Assembly (NCBI RefSeq): GCF_003205875.1
Contig: NZ_PUBZ01000080.1
Span: 51,266-115,265, forward strand
DNA: 64,000 nt
From: Herpetosiphon llansteffanensis
GTDB taxonomy: Bacteria > Chloroflexota > Chloroflexia > Chloroflexales > Herpetosiphonaceae
Direction: 5' to 3'
Shown here: one piece after another, positions 1-7,585 of the stretch
Position numbering within the stretch: the first letter of the stretch is position 1
Layout: each line of letters begins with the position of its first letter
Notes under the pieces: model-generated
Told to the model about the DNA's origin: nothing
Databases searched by the model: none
What the model saw: the letters and a program-made list of their open reading frames with translations, nothing else
Made by a program: the position numbers and the translations under genes

Positions 1-267
1 GGCTGCATCGCGGACGGCGCTGGTTGCCACTGCCACGACTTCGTTCACGCCCATAGCGCGGCAGAAATTGCCAAACATGCGCAGGGTTTCAATCGCTTTG
101 GCAATTGGCTGGGCTTGGAGTTGATTATCGGAGCCAACATTATGCGCCAGCCGCACATTTTCCTTCACTTCTTCAACCAATTTGAAGGAATGATGCGGCT
201 GATATTGCACCACAATCATGCGAGCGGTGTTGGAGCCAAGGTCAATAATCCCGACGTGTTGGGTCAT
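1..267 (-). CDS. Ppx/GppA-family phosphatase, N-terminal part (cut by window edge)
   Basis: The first 89 codons of a gene that runs off the left edge. The start ATG at 267 is preceded by a GAGGAG ribosome-binding site seven bases away. The N-terminus reads as an ASKHA-fold phosphate-1 loop, IIDLGSNTARMIVV, followed by a second segment ending VAVATSAVRDA, which is the arrangement in exopolyphosphatase and guanosine pentaphosphate phosphohydrolase. Members hydrolyse polyphosphate or pppGpp in the cytoplasm. Which of the two reactions applies cannot be told from this fragment, because the distinguishing C-terminal half is outside the window. Confidence 0.85.
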   Translation of the reverse strand, partial: MTQHVGIIDLGSNTARMIVVQYQPHHSFKLVEEVKENVRLAHNVGSDNQLQAQPIAKAIETLRMFGNFCRAMGVNEVVAVATSAVRDAA

Positions 268-315
268 TATAGTTCTCCTCGACAACGCCTAGCATGCTGT
301 TTTCGGGCTTGCTGG

Positions 316-1428
316 TTAGTAATAGACTTGGACAGTTGTGCCAACGCTTGCCCAATCGTAGAGCCAAGCAGCAGCATCGAGCGGTAAGTTGACACAGCCA
401 TGGCTAATGCGGGTTCCGCTGCCAAACAAATCGTGCCAATAGGTGCCGTGCAGGGCAACGCTGCCATTGAAATACATGGCGTGTGGCACATTCGGCACAA
501 CCCAGGTTTCGCCACCAAGCGAGCCACGCATGGTTTGCAACGGCACTTTGGCATAAATTTCATAGCTGCCCGTTGGCGTGTTAAAGCCATCTTTGCCGGT
601 GGCTACTGGCGCATCAAACACGACGGTGCCATTTTCGTAGGCATACAGCCATTGTTTGCTAATATCGACTTCGATGCGTTTGCCAAGGTTGGGGTTGGCG
701 GGCTTGGGCGTGGCAGTTGGCACTGGCTCATTGGTTGGTTGAGCAGGCGCAGCGGTTGGTGGCACTTGGGTCGGCTCGGCAACTGGTTGCGGGGCAGCAG
801 TTTGGACTGGGGCTGGCGCAACGGGATCAAATTCAAACAAATAGGGCAGCTCGTAGCTCATGCCTTCGATCAAGCCTCGGGCGGCAGCAACTTCTTGGCC
901 AAGCGGCGCTAGCTCAATTTCATCGGGCGTACCAGCCAACAAGGGATGCTCAATTAACAAAGCTCGTTCAAAATATTGCACCTTGAAGCGGCCAGTTGGG
1001 CGAGCTTCGAATTGGGCTGGGCTAATTGGCAGGCCAAAAATTTCGACCCCGCCATTGGTTTCCCAAAACGTGCGGAAACTACCAGCGAGATCGTAGTTGG
1101 AGCCTTCTGGGCGTAAGCTTGCGCCAGCGAGCCGTGGTTGCGGGCCGAAATCGCGCCATTGGGTGCGTTCGCGGCCAACCAAGCCCAAGCCAACGCTAGC
1201 AGTTTGCGGATTGTACTCGAAGCGTGCGTTTTCAAAATACTGCACAACCAGTGCATCTTGTTCTAAGGGATCGGTAATTGGTTGGCCAAAAATCTGCTCG
1301 CCGCCATTAATTTGCCAAAACGAAGCAAACCCATAGCTATCGGTGAGGGCAGGGGTCACTGCTTGGGAAGTGCGAAAGGCCCAAAAACATAAACCAAGAA
1401 CGAGGCTCAACCAAATGATCCGCCGCAT
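316..1428 (-). CDS. Secreted L,D-transpeptidase (YkuD family)
   Basis: A 370-residue exported protein. Residues 1-23 form a signal peptide. Two related repeats follow (around 30-60 and 115-145), each with an FWxxxGGxxIFGxPI pattern like LGFP-type repeats that are thought to bind the cell envelope. A Pro/Thr/Ala-rich linker spans about residues 210-250. The C-terminal YkuD domain has the catalytic pattern HGTYW then SHGCVNLP, where the Cys is the nucleophile. The family forms 3-3 cross-links in peptidoglycan or attaches proteins to it. Chloroflexota have unusual envelopes, so the substrate is not certain. GGAG lies nine bases before the start. Confidence 0.9.
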   Translation of the reverse strand: MRRIIWLSLVLGLCFWAFRTSQAVTPALTDSYGFASFWQINGGEQIFGQPITDPLEQDALVVQYFENARFEYNPQTASVGLGLVGRERTQWRDFGPQPRLAGASLRPEGSNYDLAGSFRTFWETNGGVEIFGLPISPAQFEARPTGRFKVQYFERALLIEHPLLAGTPDEIELAPLGQEVAAARGLIEGMSYELPYLFEFDPVAPAPVQTAAPQPVAEPTQVPPTAAPAQPTNEPVPTATPKPANPNLGKRIEVDISKQWLYAYENGTVVFDAPVATGKDGFNTPTGSYEIYAKVPLQTMRGSLGGETWVVPNVPHAMYFNGSVALHGTYWHDLFGSGTRISHGCVNLPLDAAAWLYDWASVGTTVQVYY

Positions 1429-1534
1429 AGCTGTATTCTCCGCGTGCTGCCTGAGGCTTAAAAGTATGTTGCGGCTTCATCGTAGCAGTGCAATGAGCCG
1501 CTGTCAATTCAGATTGGTGGAATGTTTGGGGTAA

Positions 1535-2059
1535 TTATTCGGGCACAATATCGGCCAGCGATGTTACGGTAATCGTGCCGCCAGCAATATCAATTGAGCG
1601 AACGACCGCGCGCACCATTGGCACCAAAATATCTGCTTGGCCCAATTTACGCACGACTAAAACATCATTTGCGCCTGTTTCAATAATTTCGGCTGCTTGG
1701 CCAATCACATCGCCAGCTTCGGTTTGCACTTGTAAGCCAACCAAATCGTGCAAGAAATATTCATCATTGGCCAGCGGTGCTGCATCGCTGCGATGAATAT
1801 AGGCTTCGAGACCTTGCATAGCCTCGGCTACTTCGCGGGTATCAACTTCGCTGAGCCGCAACAAATATAGGCTGCCCTTGTGTTGGTGCAAGCGACCAAT
1901 CGTAAAGGGCTTCTCTAAGTTGCCAACAAACAAGTGTTTGAGCTTTTGAATATGTTCGGGGTGCGATGAGATCATCGAGATTTTTAACTCGCCGCGCACA
2001 CCAAACGCCGCAGAAATGCGGCCAACTAACAAGAAATCATCAATATTTGGAGCTGTCAC
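1535..2059 (-). CDS. rimM: Ribosome maturation factor RimM
   Basis: A 174-residue RimM. The N-terminal half starts with [19 protein letters not shown], the typical RimM beta-barrel opening, and the C-terminal half is a PRC-barrel ([12 protein letters not shown]). RimM binds ribosomal protein S19 and helps 16S rRNA 3' domain maturation. The start codon is GTG at 2059, overlapping the khpA stop codon by four bases (GTGA), so the two are translationally coupled. It is the last gene of the ffh-rpsP-khpA-rimM run. The usual next gene, trmD, is not here; the L,D-transpeptidase follows instead. Confidence 0.95.
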   Translation of the reverse strand: MTAPNIDDFLLVGRISAAFGVRGELKISMISSHPEHIQKLKHLFVGNLEKPFTIGRLHQHKGSLYLLRLSEVDTREVAEAMQGLEAYIHRSDAAPLANDEYFLHDLVGLQVQTEAGDVIGQAAEIIETGANDVLVVRKLGQADILVPMVRAVVRSIDIAGGTITVTSLADIVPE

Positions 2060-2283
2060 GAATTAACCTCTAGGTGGACCCGTTTGTTTTGGCGAGCGCC
2101 AACGATGCCCAATACGTCGCGAATGGCTTTGACCACGCGCCCATTGCGCCCGATGACTTTCCCTGCTTCGCTTTGGGGAATGCGCAGATCGAGGGTAATG
2201 CTGTGGTGACCAGTGCGTTTGCTAATTTTAATGTCGTCGGTGTCGATCAAGCCTTCGACGATATATTTCAATAAATCTTCCAT
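2056..2283 (-). CDS. khpA: KH-domain RNA-binding protein KhpA
   Basis: A 75-residue single KH domain with the GxxG loop (GRNGRV) and the usual opening [17 protein letters not shown]. The ATG at 2283 is preferred over one six codons upstream because AAGGA sits seven bases before it and the length then matches the family. KhpA binds RNA, usually as a dimer with KhpB, and in other bacteria it affects cell-wall synthesis and small-RNA function. It lies between rpsP and rimM, its standard place. Confidence 0.93.
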   Translation of the reverse strand: MEDLLKYIVEGLIDTDDIKISKRTGHHSITLDLRIPQSEAGKVIGRNGRVVKAIRDVLGIVGARQNKRVHLEVNS

Positions 2284-2344
2284 AGCTGCATCCTTGCGCA
2301 TAGAAATGGGTGTGAAGCCATTGCCTCACACCCGATTTGCGAGC

Positions 2345-2926
2345 TTACTCAGCGCTTTTTTGCCCAGGAGCGCGGAAGCCAGCGGCTTCGGCACTTTCCA
2401 CGGTGTCGAACCACAATTCAGCCACGGTTGAATTGTAGTAGCGGCTGCCAGGAACGTGGTACAACATTGAGTTTTGGTTGCCTTTGATGGCGTAGCCTTC
2501 TGGGGCGCTACCATCGGCCACTGGGCGCACGCTGCCAGCAAATTCGCCAGCTTCGGCTGCGGCCTTGACTGGAGCGGCAACGGCGGCTGCTGGAGCAGCG
2601 GTAGCAGCTTTGGTCACGGCTTTTTTGGCCTTCTTGACTGGAGCTTCAACCTTAGCTGGAGCTTCGCCGATCAATTTGCCTTCAGCATCAACCACACCCA
2701 AGTTTTTCAACAAGCGCACTACGGTATCTGATGGTTGGGCACCAACGCTCAGCCAGTAGCGAGCGCGATCTTCCTTGATAAACACAACTTTTGGTTGGGC
2801 TTGGGGATTGTAGTGGCCAATCGTTTCAATAAACTTGCCATCGCGTGGCGCATGCGAATCTGCAATAACAACACGATATGCGGGCTTGTGCTTCATGCCC
2901 ATCCGGCGAAGACGAATACGAACCAT
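2345..2926 (-). CDS. rpsP: Ribosomal protein bS16 with a C-terminal 'sunset'-like extension
   Basis: A 193-residue S16; the usual length is 80-90. Residues 1 to about 83 are a normal S16 ([20 protein letters not shown], then [14 protein letters not shown]). An Ala/Lys/Pro-rich linker spans about 84-128. The last ~60 residues contain [20 protein letters not shown] and end in EAAGFR, a pattern known from small domains attached to some ribosomal proteins in Actinobacteria and called 'sunset' domains. No frameshift or internal stop is seen, so the fusion is real at sequence level. The function of the extension is not known. It lies between ffh and khpA. Confidence 0.93.
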   Translation of the reverse strand: MVRIRLRRMGMKHKPAYRVVIADSHAPRDGKFIETIGHYNPQAQPKVVFIKEDRARYWLSVGAQPSDTVVRLLKNLGVVDAEGKLIGEAPAKVEAPVKKAKKAVTKAATAAPAAAVAAPVKAAAEAGEFAGSVRPVADGSAPEGYAIKGNQNSMLYHVPGSRYYNSTVAELWFDTVESAEAAGFRAPGQKSAE

Positions 2927-2951
2927 TCGAGTGTTTCCTCCAAAAGTGGCG

Positions 2952-3035
2952 AGTGGCTATAGTCTCAAGGCTTATAGGCTAGCCACTAAGTAATAATTAA
3001 TTAGGTGCTATAGCCTACGAACAGTAGCCTATAGC
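2952..3035. repeat. Inverted repeats between ffh and rpsP
   Basis: Two imperfect palindromes fill the gap between ffh and rpsP. AGTGGCTA at 2952 pairs with TAGCCACT at 2980, and GCTATAGCCTAC at about 3007 pairs with GTAGCCTATAGC ending at 3035 with one mismatch. Both use the same CTATAGCC word. There is no T-run, so a terminator is not obvious. An RNA-processing or mRNA-stability hairpin between the two cistrons is possible. Confidence 0.45.
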
Positions 3036-3042
3036 CTCGGTT

Positions 3043-4392
3043 TTATTTGAACATGCGCATCAGGTCGCGCGGGTTTTGACCGCCCTTGCCGAAGCGTTTC
3101 ATCATGCGTTGCATTTCACGGAACTGTTTGACCAAGGCGTTGACATCTTCGATACGCGTGCCACTGCCCTGCGAGATCCGGCGTTTGCGGCTGGGATCTT
3201 TCAGCAGGTCGGGGTTGCGGCGCTCTTTGAGTGTCATCGATTGAATAATCGCTTCGATGCGTTTCATCTCGCGATCATCAAGCGCTTCGTCAAGGTCTTT
3301 CATTTGGCGCAGTTGTTTGCCAATCCCAGGAATCATCCCCAAGATTTGTTGTAATGGGCCAAGTTTACGCATCGAGTTCATTGCCCCAAGGAAATCTTCA
3401 AAGTCGAAGGTGCCTTTGCGCATCTTCTTTTGCATTTTCTTGGCTTCGTCTTTGTCGTACACTTGCTCGGCGCGCTCGATCAAGGTCATCACATCGCCCA
3501 TGCCCAAAATCCGTTGGGCTAAGCGATCGGGGTGGAATGGTTCGATGGCATCGGTTTTTTCGCCCGTCCCAAGGAACTTGATTGGCACTCCAGTGACTTC
3601 GCGCATCGAGAGCGCAGCCCCGCCACGGGCATCGCCATCGATTTTGGTCATAATCAAGCCAGTCAATGGCACTTTGGCGTGGAAGGCCTCGGCAACTTTG
3701 ACCGATTCTTGACCAATCATGGCATCGACGACCAACATAATTTCGGTTGGCCCGATGCGCTCGACGACTTGTTGTAACTCACCCATCAGGCGTTCGTCGA
3801 TTTGCAAGCGTCCGGCGGTATCGACGATCACAAAGTTGTTGCCATTGATCCGAGCTTGGCGCAAGGCGTGCTCAGCAATATCAGGTGGCGCAACCTCGGT
3901 ACCTTCGCTATAAACCGGAATATTCAATTGCTTGCCGAGCGTTTCCAACTGCTTAATTGCGGCTGGTCGGTAGATGTCGGCGGCAACCAACAATGGCGTT
4001 TTGCCTTTTTTGCGCATATACAGCGCCAATTTGGCGGCCATGGTTGTTTTACCAGCACCTTGTAACCCAACCAGCATCACAATCGTCGGCTGCTCGCGGT
4101 TCTTCGATTCATTGATTGGCACATTGGCATCACCAAGCAAGTGCACCAATTCGTCGTGAACGATTTTGATCACTTGTTGACCAGGAGTCAAACTCTTGGT
4201 GACTTCTTCGCCAATCGCTTGTTCGCGGACCCGCGCCACAAAATCTTTGACGACTTTGAAGTTAACGTCTGCTTCCAACAAGGCCAAGCGCACTTCGCGC
4301 AAGCCCGCATCAACATCTGATTCAGTTAGGCGGCCTTTGCTGCCCAACCGGTTGAAAACATCGGTTAAGCGGTCGGATAGATTCTCAAACAT
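3043..4392 (-). CDS. ffh: Signal recognition particle protein Ffh
   Basis: A 449-residue SRP54-type GTPase that binds 4.5S RNA and signal sequences and delivers ribosomes to FtsY. Seen in order: N domain (MFENLSDRLTDVF), P-loop GLQGAGKTTM, DTAGR, TKIDGDARGG, then a methionine-rich M domain with RRISQGSGT and MQRMMKRFGKG. An in-frame start further upstream (4476) is rejected because it lies at the -10 box of the promoter at 4475-4503, and because GAGG lies six to seven bases before 4392. An adjacent ATG at 4395 is the alternative. The leader is about 75 bases. Confidence 0.95.
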   Translation of the reverse strand: MFENLSDRLTDVFNRLGSKGRLTESDVDAGLREVRLALLEADVNFKVVKDFVARVREQAIGEEVTKSLTPGQQVIKIVHDELVHLLGDANVPINESKNREQPTIVMLVGLQGAGKTTMAAKLALYMRKKGKTPLLVAADIYRPAAIKQLETLGKQLNIPVYSEGTEVAPPDIAEHALRQARINGNNFVIVDTAGRLQIDERLMGELQQVVERIGPTEIMLVVDAMIGQESVKVAEAFHAKVPLTGLIMTKIDGDARGGAALSMREVTGVPIKFLGTGEKTDAIEPFHPDRLAQRILGMGDVMTLIERAEQVYDKDEAKKMQKKMRKGTFDFEDFLGAMNSMRKLGPLQQILGMIPGIGKQLRQMKDLDEALDDREMKRIEAIIQSMTLKERRNPDLLKDPSRKRRISQGSGTRIEDVNALVKQFREMQRMMKRFGKGGQNPRDLMRMFK

Positions 4393-4474
4393 CATACACC
4401 TCACCGCAACAGAAAAAACTGGCAGAAACTCGGCACGCCCTAGCGCGGAAAGTTTCCTGTCAGCATTTTGTCGC

Positions 4475-4503
4475 ATTGTAGTTGATTACACACGGCCTGT
4501 CAA
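4475..4503 (-). promoter_or_regulatory. Sigma70-type promoter for ffh
   Basis: On the minus strand TTGACA (4498-4503), a 17-base spacer and TACAAT (4475-4480). Predicted start near 4468, about 75 bases before the ffh ATG. It probably drives ffh-rpsP-khpA-rimM. Confidence 0.75.
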
Positions 4504-4615
4504 ACTGCTTTCTTTGGGGGTATTTTTGTACTCGCTGCCTCTAGTGTAGCACACAAAAAGCCCATTAGCGTGTATCATAGCGGCATTTACTACGATTTGT
4601 CGCAAGGAGTTCGCG

Positions 4616-5035
4616 ATGAAAAGCGCACAGCTGAGTGCTATCGCTTGGACGCTATTACGAGTCGTTGTTGGCGTTGTGTTCGTTGTTCATGGCTGGTCGA
4701 AAGTAACGATGATTGGTGATATTGCCGCAACCTTTGGCAACCAATATCAGTTACCAATTCCGGCGGTGCTGGCATGGTTGGTAGCTACCGTCGAATTTTT
4801 GGGTGGTTTGGCATTAACCGTTGGGGTGTATAGCCGTTGGGCAGCTTTATTGCTTGGTTGTGTCATGCTCGGGGCAATTAAAGTTCATTGGGGCAAGTTT
4901 TTTTATTATGCCGAGGGTATGGAATACGATTTAGTCTTGCTCACGATTTGTCTCGTCGTTGGCTTGAATGGTGGCGGCCCGTATTCAGTTGATGAAATGG
5001 TGTTGAACAAGCCCCCAGCCAAAAAAACAGCCTAA
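4616..5035 (+). CDS. DoxX family membrane protein
   Basis: A 139-residue protein with four predicted membrane segments (about 10-30, 52-72, 75-93, 105-123). The opening LLRVVVGVVFVVHGWSKV is the usual DoxX/DoxD start. The family includes a subunit of thiosulfate:quinone oxidoreductase in archaea and many small bacterial membrane proteins of uncertain role, some linked to redox stress. AAGGAG lies six bases before the ATG. It is divergent from ffh. No partner gene nearby points to a specific function. Confidence 0.85.
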   Translation: MKSAQLSAIAWTLLRVVVGVVFVVHGWSKVTMIGDIAATFGNQYQLPIPAVLAWLVATVEFLGGLALTVGVYSRWAALLLGCVMLGAIKVHWGKFFYYAEGMEYDLVLLTICLVVGLNGGGPYSVDEMVLNKPPAKKTA

Positions 5036-5115
5036 ACTGCTTGCATTGCAACCAACGATCAAAGATAATAGCACATCTGCACTATCCATTATGCTATTTC
5101 TAGGAGCGTTGCACA

Positions 5116-5691
5116 ATGCCTGATGGTAAAACCCATGATATGTTGACAGTTTTTACGGGCATTGTTGGGATTCCAGTGATTTGGCGTTTGGTGCCAAACA
5201 GTGATTTATTGGCGGCGTTTGTTTGGGCCGGAACCCATATGGTTTCCGGTATGGCCTTCTCTCCCGACCTCGATTTGGCTTCAGAACCGTATAACCGCTG
5301 GGGGCCACTACGCTTTATTTGGTGGCCCTATCGCGAGTTGGTTCCGCATCGCGCTGGAATTTCGCATAGCCTGGTGTTTGGCCCGCTCTTTCGGCTTGGT
5401 TATTTCTTGGTGATGGTCTGGCTCTCGTTTTATCTCGGCATGACCCTGATTAATAGTTTCACGCCAGTTGATACCGCCACTATCAGCGCCGCTTTTATTG
5501 CCGACCTCAAACAGCTTTGGTATAGCGATCGCCAATTGATTATCTATGGCTTGATTGGCTTTATCACTGGCGGCGCAGTGCATTCGATTGCCGATTGGCT
5601 GATTGAGGGCCGTGAGCCATACCACCGATCGCTCCTAATGCCGTGGCGCAAGCGGCGACGCAAACGCCGCCGCGATGACTGGGGTTGGTAA
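5116..5691 (+). CDS. DUF2227-type putative metal-binding membrane protein
   Basis: A 191-residue protein that begins MPDGKTHDMLT and contains SPDLDLAS, HRAGISHSLVFGP and GGAVHSIADWL. These conserved His/Asp clusters between hydrophobic segments are typical of the DUF2227 / YdjM-like membrane hydrolase-related group, named putative metal-binding proteins. The C-terminus is a basic tail (KRRRKRRRDD). The activity is unknown. GGAG lies nine bases before the start. It ends two bases before the convergent stop of the next gene. Confidence 0.8.
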   Translation: MPDGKTHDMLTVFTGIVGIPVIWRLVPNSDLLAAFVWAGTHMVSGMAFSPDLDLASEPYNRWGPLRFIWWPYRELVPHRAGISHSLVFGPLFRLGYFLVMVWLSFYLGMTLINSFTPVDTATISAAFIADLKQLWYSDRQLIIYGLIGFITGGAVHSIADWLIEGREPYHRSLLMPWRKRRRKRRRDDWGW

Positions 5692-5692
5692 T

Positions 5693-6577
5693 TTAGCCCA
5701 ACCAGGTGCCAACTTTGCCATCGCCGCGACTGCCAAGCAACAGCTCTGGTGGCGTTGGGCGTTGTTGCCAAAAACGATTCCAATTGGCAATCGCATTCAT
5801 TTTATAGGCCCCAATGACTGAAAAGACGATTATCAGGGGAATAATAATATATTGGCTGCTTAAGACCGCTCTTATTCCATTTTGAAACGCGAGAATAAAG
5901 GAAAGCGATTGAATCGAGGCAAGATCGACTTCGCCGACAAGCAGCGCTATAATCACATATACGGACATCAAAAAGGCAAAGCCACTGAAGAGAACTGTCA
6001 AAAATCGGCCTAGGGTATAGCCTGCACGTAGCCATGCATCAAGCATCGGCACTTGCTGGCCTGCTTTGGGTGGCGTTGGCAAGAGGCCAATTTTGCTGCG
6101 CTCAATTGAAAAAAGCGTATTTGTGCCGCGTGGTACGACCGGAACCCAAGCCATGGTTGGCGGCGAATCAGTTAAGGCAAGCAACATAGGCGAACCCATA
6201 ATATTCAGCCCAACGCTATTAACCGGTTGGGTAAAATTATGTGGCAGCACGGGCCAGCCAACGAATGGCACCGCCAGCAGCAATTGTTCTGGCACTTCAA
6301 CCGTTTGAAAATCTTTTTCGCGAATGGCTTTGAGTGCGCCACTAACTGGGCGACGCAATTGCGGTTGGCCGGTTGGCCCCCATGCAATCATCCACGGCCC
6401 CAAGGTGCGATAGCCATGGACTTTGAGCCACTGTTCTGCTGCGGCCATAACTGGCCCAACATAGCCCGTCGGCAATGGGGCAATCAATTCTTGGTGGGCT
6501 GGCAAAATATGCAGTTGAAGCGCCATCGCCTCAGGTAGCTGTTGGGCAATTAGTTGTTCGATGGGAAAGTCATTGCT
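5693..6577 (-). CDS. Membrane protein of unknown function, copy 2 of a tandem pair
   Basis: About 295 residues, starting at a GTG whose first base is at 6580 and overlapping the upstream gene's stop by 11 bases; the listed end is close to that start. Residues 1 to about 180 look soluble, then two hydrophobic segments (about 195-220 and 245-265). The C-terminus reads AIANWNRFWQQRPTPPELLL. The upstream neighbour has the same layout and an almost identical tail motif, AIQAWNRFWATTPTPPLLII, so the two are paralogues. I do not recognise the family. The GTG start has no close ribosome-binding site and probably depends on translational coupling. Confidence 0.7.
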   Translation of the reverse strand, partial: SNDFPIEQLIAQQLPEAMALQLHILPAHQELIAPLPTGYVGPVMAAAEQWLKVHGYRTLGPWMIAWGPTGQPQLRRPVSGALKAIREKDFQTVEVPEQLLLAVPFVGWPVLPHNFTQPVNSVGLNIMGSPMLLALTDSPPTMAWVPVVPRGTNTLFSIERSKIGLLPTPPKAGQQVPMLDAWLRAGYTLGRFLTVLFSGFAFLMSVYVIIALLVGEVDLASIQSLSFILAFQNGIRAVLSSQYIIIPLIIVFSVIGAYKMNAIANWNRFWQQRPTPPELLLGSRGDGKVGTWLG

Positions 6578-7421
6578 CACGCTGTTTCTCCGACTCTAGC
6601 TCAATGATCAAGAGGGGTGGTGTTGGGGTCGTTGCCCAAAAACGGTTCCAGGCCTGAATTGCACTCCGGCGTTGTTGCCAAATCACCACTCCCAATAGCA
6701 TGCTTCCAATGATACCAAACCAACGCAGCGCTGTGAAGATCGCAAAACTTTGCAAAAAAAGCACCTGTGGCTCAGCCCCCAACCACCATTGAACCAAAGC
6801 CCATGGCATGCTCAAGAGCAAAATGCTTATGATTGCGGCCAATTGCAAACGTAAAAATGGTGGCCATGTGTGCTGCCATTGATCGCGCCATGTCAATTGT
6901 TGCCCAAGCTCAGGCACTGGCCGTTGCCAGCCAAGTTTACGCACCCACCAGCTATGGCGTGGCCACAATGCCCGCGCGCCTAGCGGCACAACCGGAATAT
7001 AGGCCTGCACCAGTGGCTCGACCCCAACCAAGGGCAACACTGGAATCAAGGGTGCACTCAGTGGCTCCAGCCCTTGCTCGGCCAATTGATCGTAGATGCC
7101 CGCAAGGTTGTAGCGCTGCTGAGCATCAAGCGTCAACCAGATTTCAGCCACCAAACGGGCCTCGATTTGTTGCACGCTATATTCGGCGGTTAGCTTGGGG
7201 TCAAACACATGGGCAATCGGCTGATAGAGCATGCGTTGGGCTGCTGGATTCCAGGTTTGCAAGGCTGGGCCAAGCGCCGTGTAGCCTTGTAAACGCAAAG
7301 CTTGGCGCATCTGGTCTGCTTGTTCCAGCACCTGCGTCAGCTCAGCTCGGCGCAAAACGCTATCGTGTTGTTCAAATAAAAACAGTGCTAGCATACCGCT
7401 CAATTTCTTGGCCTCAACCAT
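6570..7421 (-). CDS. Membrane protein of unknown function, copy 1 of a tandem pair
   Basis: A 283-residue protein. The N-terminal ~180 residues include GYTALGPALQTWNP, which matches GYRTLGPWMIAWGP in the downstream paralogue. Two membrane segments lie at about 190-215 and 230-250, followed by the shared WNRFW-x4-PTPP motif near the C-terminus. The soluble part probably faces one side of the membrane with a short tail on the same side. Function is unknown. No strong ribosome-binding site precedes the start. It is divergent from gyrA. Confidence 0.7.
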   Translation of the reverse strand: MVEAKKLSGMLALFLFEQHDSVLRRAELTQVLEQADQMRQALRLQGYTALGPALQTWNPAAQRMLYQPIAHVFDPKLTAEYSVQQIEARLVAEIWLTLDAQQRYNLAGIYDQLAEQGLEPLSAPLIPVLPLVGVEPLVQAYIPVVPLGARALWPRHSWWVRKLGWQRPVPELGQQLTWRDQWQHTWPPFLRLQLAAIISILLLSMPWALVQWWLGAEPQVLFLQSFAIFTALRWFGIIGSMLLGVVIWQQRRSAIQAWNRFWATTPTPPLLIIELESEKQREQ

Positions 7422-7506
7422 CGTTTGCTTGTTAAGCGTAGTATAGCAACGATATGCTGATCGCTGCGCAGATTAACGAAATTCAGCATATTTGTGCTAA
7501 AAATAT

Positions 7507-7535
7507 TCGACATTATGGCTATTTCACGGTATAAT
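7507..7535 (+). promoter_or_regulatory. Sigma70-type promoter for gyrA
   Basis: TCGACA (7507-7512), 17-base spacer, TATAAT (7530-7535). Start expected near 7542, giving a leader of about 44 bases before the gyrA ATG at 7586. Confidence 0.75.
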
Positions 7536-7585
7536 ACAAGCAGATTAACTTTAGGGATTTAGCGCTTACGTAAGGGATAAAATTC

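Noticed and set aside
3076..4159. Several plus-strand open frames opposite ffh
   Set aside because: They are antisense to a strongly conserved gene, lack ribosome-binding sites and have no recognisable sequence.
4396..4476. N-terminal extension of Ffh by 28 codons
   Set aside because: It would start at the -10 box of the predicted promoter and is absent from the family.
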